From contig CALBQG010000064.1 of the NCBI GenBank assembly GCA_937899435.1, positions 1-16,063 on the forward strand: a DNA stretch of 16,063 nucleotides, read 5' to 3'. The notes under the pieces were generated by a model. That model did no database searches. It worked only from the letters and a program-made list of their open reading frames with translations, and was not told the DNA's origin. The position numbers and the translations under genes were made by a program. Shown here piece by piece: positions 13,872 to 16,063 of this stretch (its first letter is position 1; every line of letters starts with the position of its first letter). This DNA comes from UBA11540 sp003445125. GTDB taxonomy: Bacteria > Bacillota > Clostridia > Oscillospirales > Ruminococcaceae.

Positions 13872-14345
13872 ATGGCTAAACTGCATAAAATTACCTATGA
13901 GGGACTCAAAAAACTGGAGGAAGAACTTGACTACCTGAAACTGACCAAACGTAAAGAAGTGGCAGAAAAGATCAAGGAGGCAAAATCCTTCGGTGACCTT
14001 TCCGAGAACAGCGAATACGATGAGGCGAAGAATGAACAGGCAATCGTGGAAGCCAAGATCATGGAATTGGAAGCCATGCTCAAAAACGCCGAGGTGATCG
14101 ATGAAAGCGAAATCACCACCGATACCGTGACCGTGGGTGTCAAGGTGAAGGTGTATGATTATGATGATCAGACGGAGACGGAGTATCAGATCGTCGGTTC
14201 CTCCGAGTCGGATCCGACACAGTTTAAAATTTCCGATTCGTCCGAGCTGGGCAAAAATCTGATCGGACATAAAGTCGGCGATACGATTGAATTTGAAGTC
14301 GCGGGCTTTGAGAATAAATACGAGATCCGCGCAATCAATAAATAA
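13872..14345 (+). CDS. greA: Transcription elongation factor GreA
   Basis: A 157-residue cytoplasmic factor that rescues backtracked RNA polymerase by stimulating cleavage of the transcript's 3' end. The N-terminal antiparallel coiled coil (about 5-75) includes the GreA signature YEGLKKLEEELDYLK and GDLSENSEYDEAKNEQ, which carries the acidic tip residues. The C-terminal FKBP-like domain (about 80-157) ends GDTIEFEVAGFENKYEI. I chose ATG 13872 over the in-frame ATG 13854 because GGGA lies 8 nt before 13872 and the protein then begins MAKLHKITYEG like other GreA proteins; the earlier ATG also overlaps the ribosome binding region. lysS follows after 19 bp, a pairing seen in many Firmicutes. Confidence 0.96.
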   Translation: MAKLHKITYEGLKKLEEELDYLKLTKRKEVAEKIKEAKSFGDLSENSEYDEAKNEQAIVEAKIMELEAMLKNAEVIDESEITTDTVTVGVKVKVYDYDDQTETEYQIVGSSESDPTQFKISDSSELGKNLIGHKVGDTIEFEVAGFENKYEIRAINK

Positions 14346-14364
14346 GACAAAAGGATGTGCACGC

Positions 14365-16063
14365 ATGGCAGAGGAGACAAAAGAGATTTCCACGGAAGAT
14401 CTCTCGGAAATATTAAAAGTGCGCCGTGAAAAACTGGCGCAGTTGGTCGAGGCGGGCAAAGATCCGTTTGTGATCACCAAATTCGACGTGACTCACCACA
14501 GCGCGGAGATCAAGGACAATTTTGAAGCGCTGGAAGGAAAAACGGTCACAATTGCCGGACGACTGATGCAGAAACGCGTGATGGGAAAAGCCTCTTTCTG
14601 CAACGTGCAGGATCTTCAGGGCAATATTCAGTGCTATGTGGCACGTGATTCCATCGGCGAGGACAGCTATAAGGATTTCAAAAAATACGATATCGGCGAT
14701 ATCGTCGGCGTGAGCGGTGAAGTGTTCCGCACCAAGACGGGCGAGGTGTCGGTTCATGCCTCGGCGGTTACCCTGCTTTCCAAGAGCCTTCAGGTGCTGC
14801 CGGAGAAATTCCATGGCATCACCAATACCGATATGCGCTACCGTCAGCGTTATGTCGATCTGATCATGAACGACGATGTCAAGCAGACGTTTTTGAAGCG
14901 TTCCAAGATCATTTCCGCAATCCGCACGTTTTTGGACGGCGAGCAGTTCATGGAAGTGGAAACGCCGATGCTGGTGGCAAATGCCGGCGGTGCGGCGGCA
15001 AGACCGTTTGACACGCATTATAACGCATTGGATGAGGACGTGCATCTGCGCATTTCTCTGGAATTGTACCTCAAACGCCTGATCGTGGGCGGTTTGGAGC
15101 GCGTGTACGAGATCGGACGCGTGTTCCGCAATGAGGGCGTGGATACCCGCCATAATCCGGAATTTACGCTGATGGAGCTGTACCAGGCATATACCGATTA
15201 TCACGGGATGATGGATCTGACGGAGAATATGTTCCGTTATGTGGCAAAAAAAGTCTGCGGCAGTGCCGTGGTGCCTTACGGTGAATATACCATCGACATG
15301 GAAAAGCCCTTTGCCCGTATCACAATGCTGGACGCCGTGAAGCAGTACAGCGGCGTGGATTTCAATGAGATTCACACGCTGGAGGAAGCGCGCGCGATTG
15401 CCGACGAAAAGGGCGTGCATTATGAGCCGCGCCACCAAAAGGGAGATATTCTGAATCTGTTCTTCGAGGAATTTGTGGAAGAACATTTGATTCAGCCGAC
15501 CTTTGTCATGGATCATCCGGTGGAGATTTCGCCGCTGACCAAGAGAAAGCCCGATGCGCCGGATTATGTGGAGCGCTTCGAGCTGTTCATTACGGGCAGA
15601 GAGTTCTGCAATGCGTATTCGGAACTGAACGATCCGATCGATCAGCGCAAGCGCTTTGAAGCGCAGGAAGAATTGATCCGTCAGGGCGATGATGAAGCCA
15701 ATCATATCGATGAGGATTTCATGAACGCGCTGGAAATCGGTATGCCCCCCACAGGCGGCATCGGCTACGGCATTGACCGTCTGGTTATGCTGTTGACCAA
15801 TTCTCCCGCCATCCGCGATGTGCTGCTCTTCCCGACAATGAAACCCTTGGACTCCGATAAGAAGGCACAGAAGCCCGCCGAGGCTGTTGCTGAAGCACCG
15901 GTTGCCGTTGCTGTCGTCGAAGAAAAAATCGACTTCTCCAATGTGCAGATCGAGCCTTTGTTCGAGGAATTTGTCGATTTCGATACCTTCTCAAAGTCCG
16001 ATTTCCGTGCTGTGAAGGTCAAGGAATGCGAAGCCGTGAAGAAGTCCAAAAAGCTCTTAAAGT
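14365..16063 (+). CDS. lysS: Lysyl-tRNA synthetase (class II) with C-terminal tRNA-binding domain, 3' end cut by window
   Basis: This enzyme ligates lysine to tRNA(Lys) using ATP. The frame is open from ATG 14365 to the window edge (566 codons). An N-terminal anticodon-binding OB fold covers about residues 50-145. The class II core shows motif 1 around RSKIISAIRTFL, EVETPML, the AGGAAARPF strand, motif 2 VFRNEG and RHNPEFT (253-269), and motif 3 GIGYGIDRL (465-473). A typical bacterial LysRS ends near residue 500. Here an Ala/Pro/Val-rich linker (about 500-520) leads to a further domain beginning FVDFDTFSKSDFRAVKV (536-552) and KSKKLLK, which matches the start of the EMAPII/Trbp111/MetG C-terminal tRNA-binding OB fold. 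AAGGA lies 9 nt before the start. It is co-transcribed with greA. Confidence 0.95.
   Translation, partial: MAEETKEISTEDLSEILKVRREKLAQLVEAGKDPFVITKFDVTHHSAEIKDNFEALEGKTVTIAGRLMQKRVMGKASFCNVQDLQGNIQCYVARDSIGEDSYKDFKKYDIGDIVGVSGEVFRTKTGEVSVHASAVTLLSKSLQVLPEKFHGITNTDMRYRQRYVDLIMNDDVKQTFLKRSKIISAIRTFLDGEQFMEVETPMLVANAGGAAARPFDTHYNALDEDVHLRISLELYLKRLIVGGLERVYEIGRVFRNEGVDTRHNPEFTLMELYQAYTDYHGMMDLTENMFRYVAKKVCGSAVVPYGEYTIDMEKPFARITMLDAVKQYSGVDFNEIHTLEEARAIADEKGVHYEPRHQKGDILNLFFEEFVEEHLIQPTFVMDHPVEISPLTKRKPDAPDYVERFELFITGREFCNAYSELNDPIDQRKRFEAQEELIRQGDDEANHIDEDFMNALEIGMPPTGGIGYGIDRLVMLLTNSPAIRDVLLFPTMKPLDSDKKAQKPAEAVAEAPVAVAVVEEKIDFSNVQIEPLFEEFVDFDTFSKSDFRAVKVKECEAVKKSKKLLK

Noticed and set aside
14413..15705. 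Minus-strand 430-codon frame opposite lysS
   Set aside because: Shadow of an unambiguous class II synthetase; its His-rich product shows no motif.

Overview
The window looks like chromosomal DNA of a low-to-mid GC Firmicute, most likely a gut-type clostridium (Oscillospirales/Ruminococcaceae-like). This rests on gene content and order (CdaR/PucR-type regulator, ftsE, ftsX, coiled-coil M23 peptidase, S41 protease, greA, lysS), strong AGGAGG ribosome binding sites, sigma-A-type promoters and frequent GTG/TTG starts. Genus is inference. I see no tRNA, rRNA, CRISPR, insertion sequence or prophage module. Most of the window is ordinary core genome.

Layout. (1) 1-116: the last codons of a probable membrane protein, then a strong bidirectional terminator. 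(2) 119-1867, minus: a Na+/phosphate cotransporter with a C-terminal PhoU domain. It is divergent from (3) 2045-3856, plus, an ABC half-exporter closed by a GC-rich terminator. (4) 3889-4913, minus: a two-gene cassette of unknown function. It encodes a secreted protein and a membrane-anchored beta-rich protein, translationally coupled and driven by a near-consensus promoter; by sampling it is more AT-rich than its neighbours. (5) 5107-8274, minus: an operon of recG, a divergent ThyX-like gene and ybaK, with promoter and terminator both visible. (6) 8511-12478, plus: regulator, ftsE, ftsX and M23 peptidase, probably one transcript. (7) 12581-13804, plus: an S41 C-terminal processing protease with a hairpin in front of it. 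(8) 13872 to the window end, plus: greA and lysS behind a perfect consensus promoter. LysS carries a C-terminal tRNA-binding (EMAPII/MetG-C type) domain cut off by the window edge.

How the genes work together. FtsEX is an ATP-driven transmembrane switch that activates peptidoglycan hydrolases. The next gene encodes a secreted coiled-coil protein with an intact LytM/M23 site, so it is the likely effector. The S41 protease after it could process the hydrolase or other envelope proteins. GreA and LysS serve transcription and translation. RecG and YbaK are housekeeping genome and translation quality-control functions; the ThyX-like protein between them is the odd member.

The most interesting items are the unknown secreted cassette with its palindromic promoter region, the ThyX-like gene outside a phage context, the LysRS fusion, and the regulator/FtsEX/hydrolase/protease cluster. 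I found no clear evidence for a wholly new multi-gene system; the 3889-4913 cassette is the best candidate for undescribed biology.
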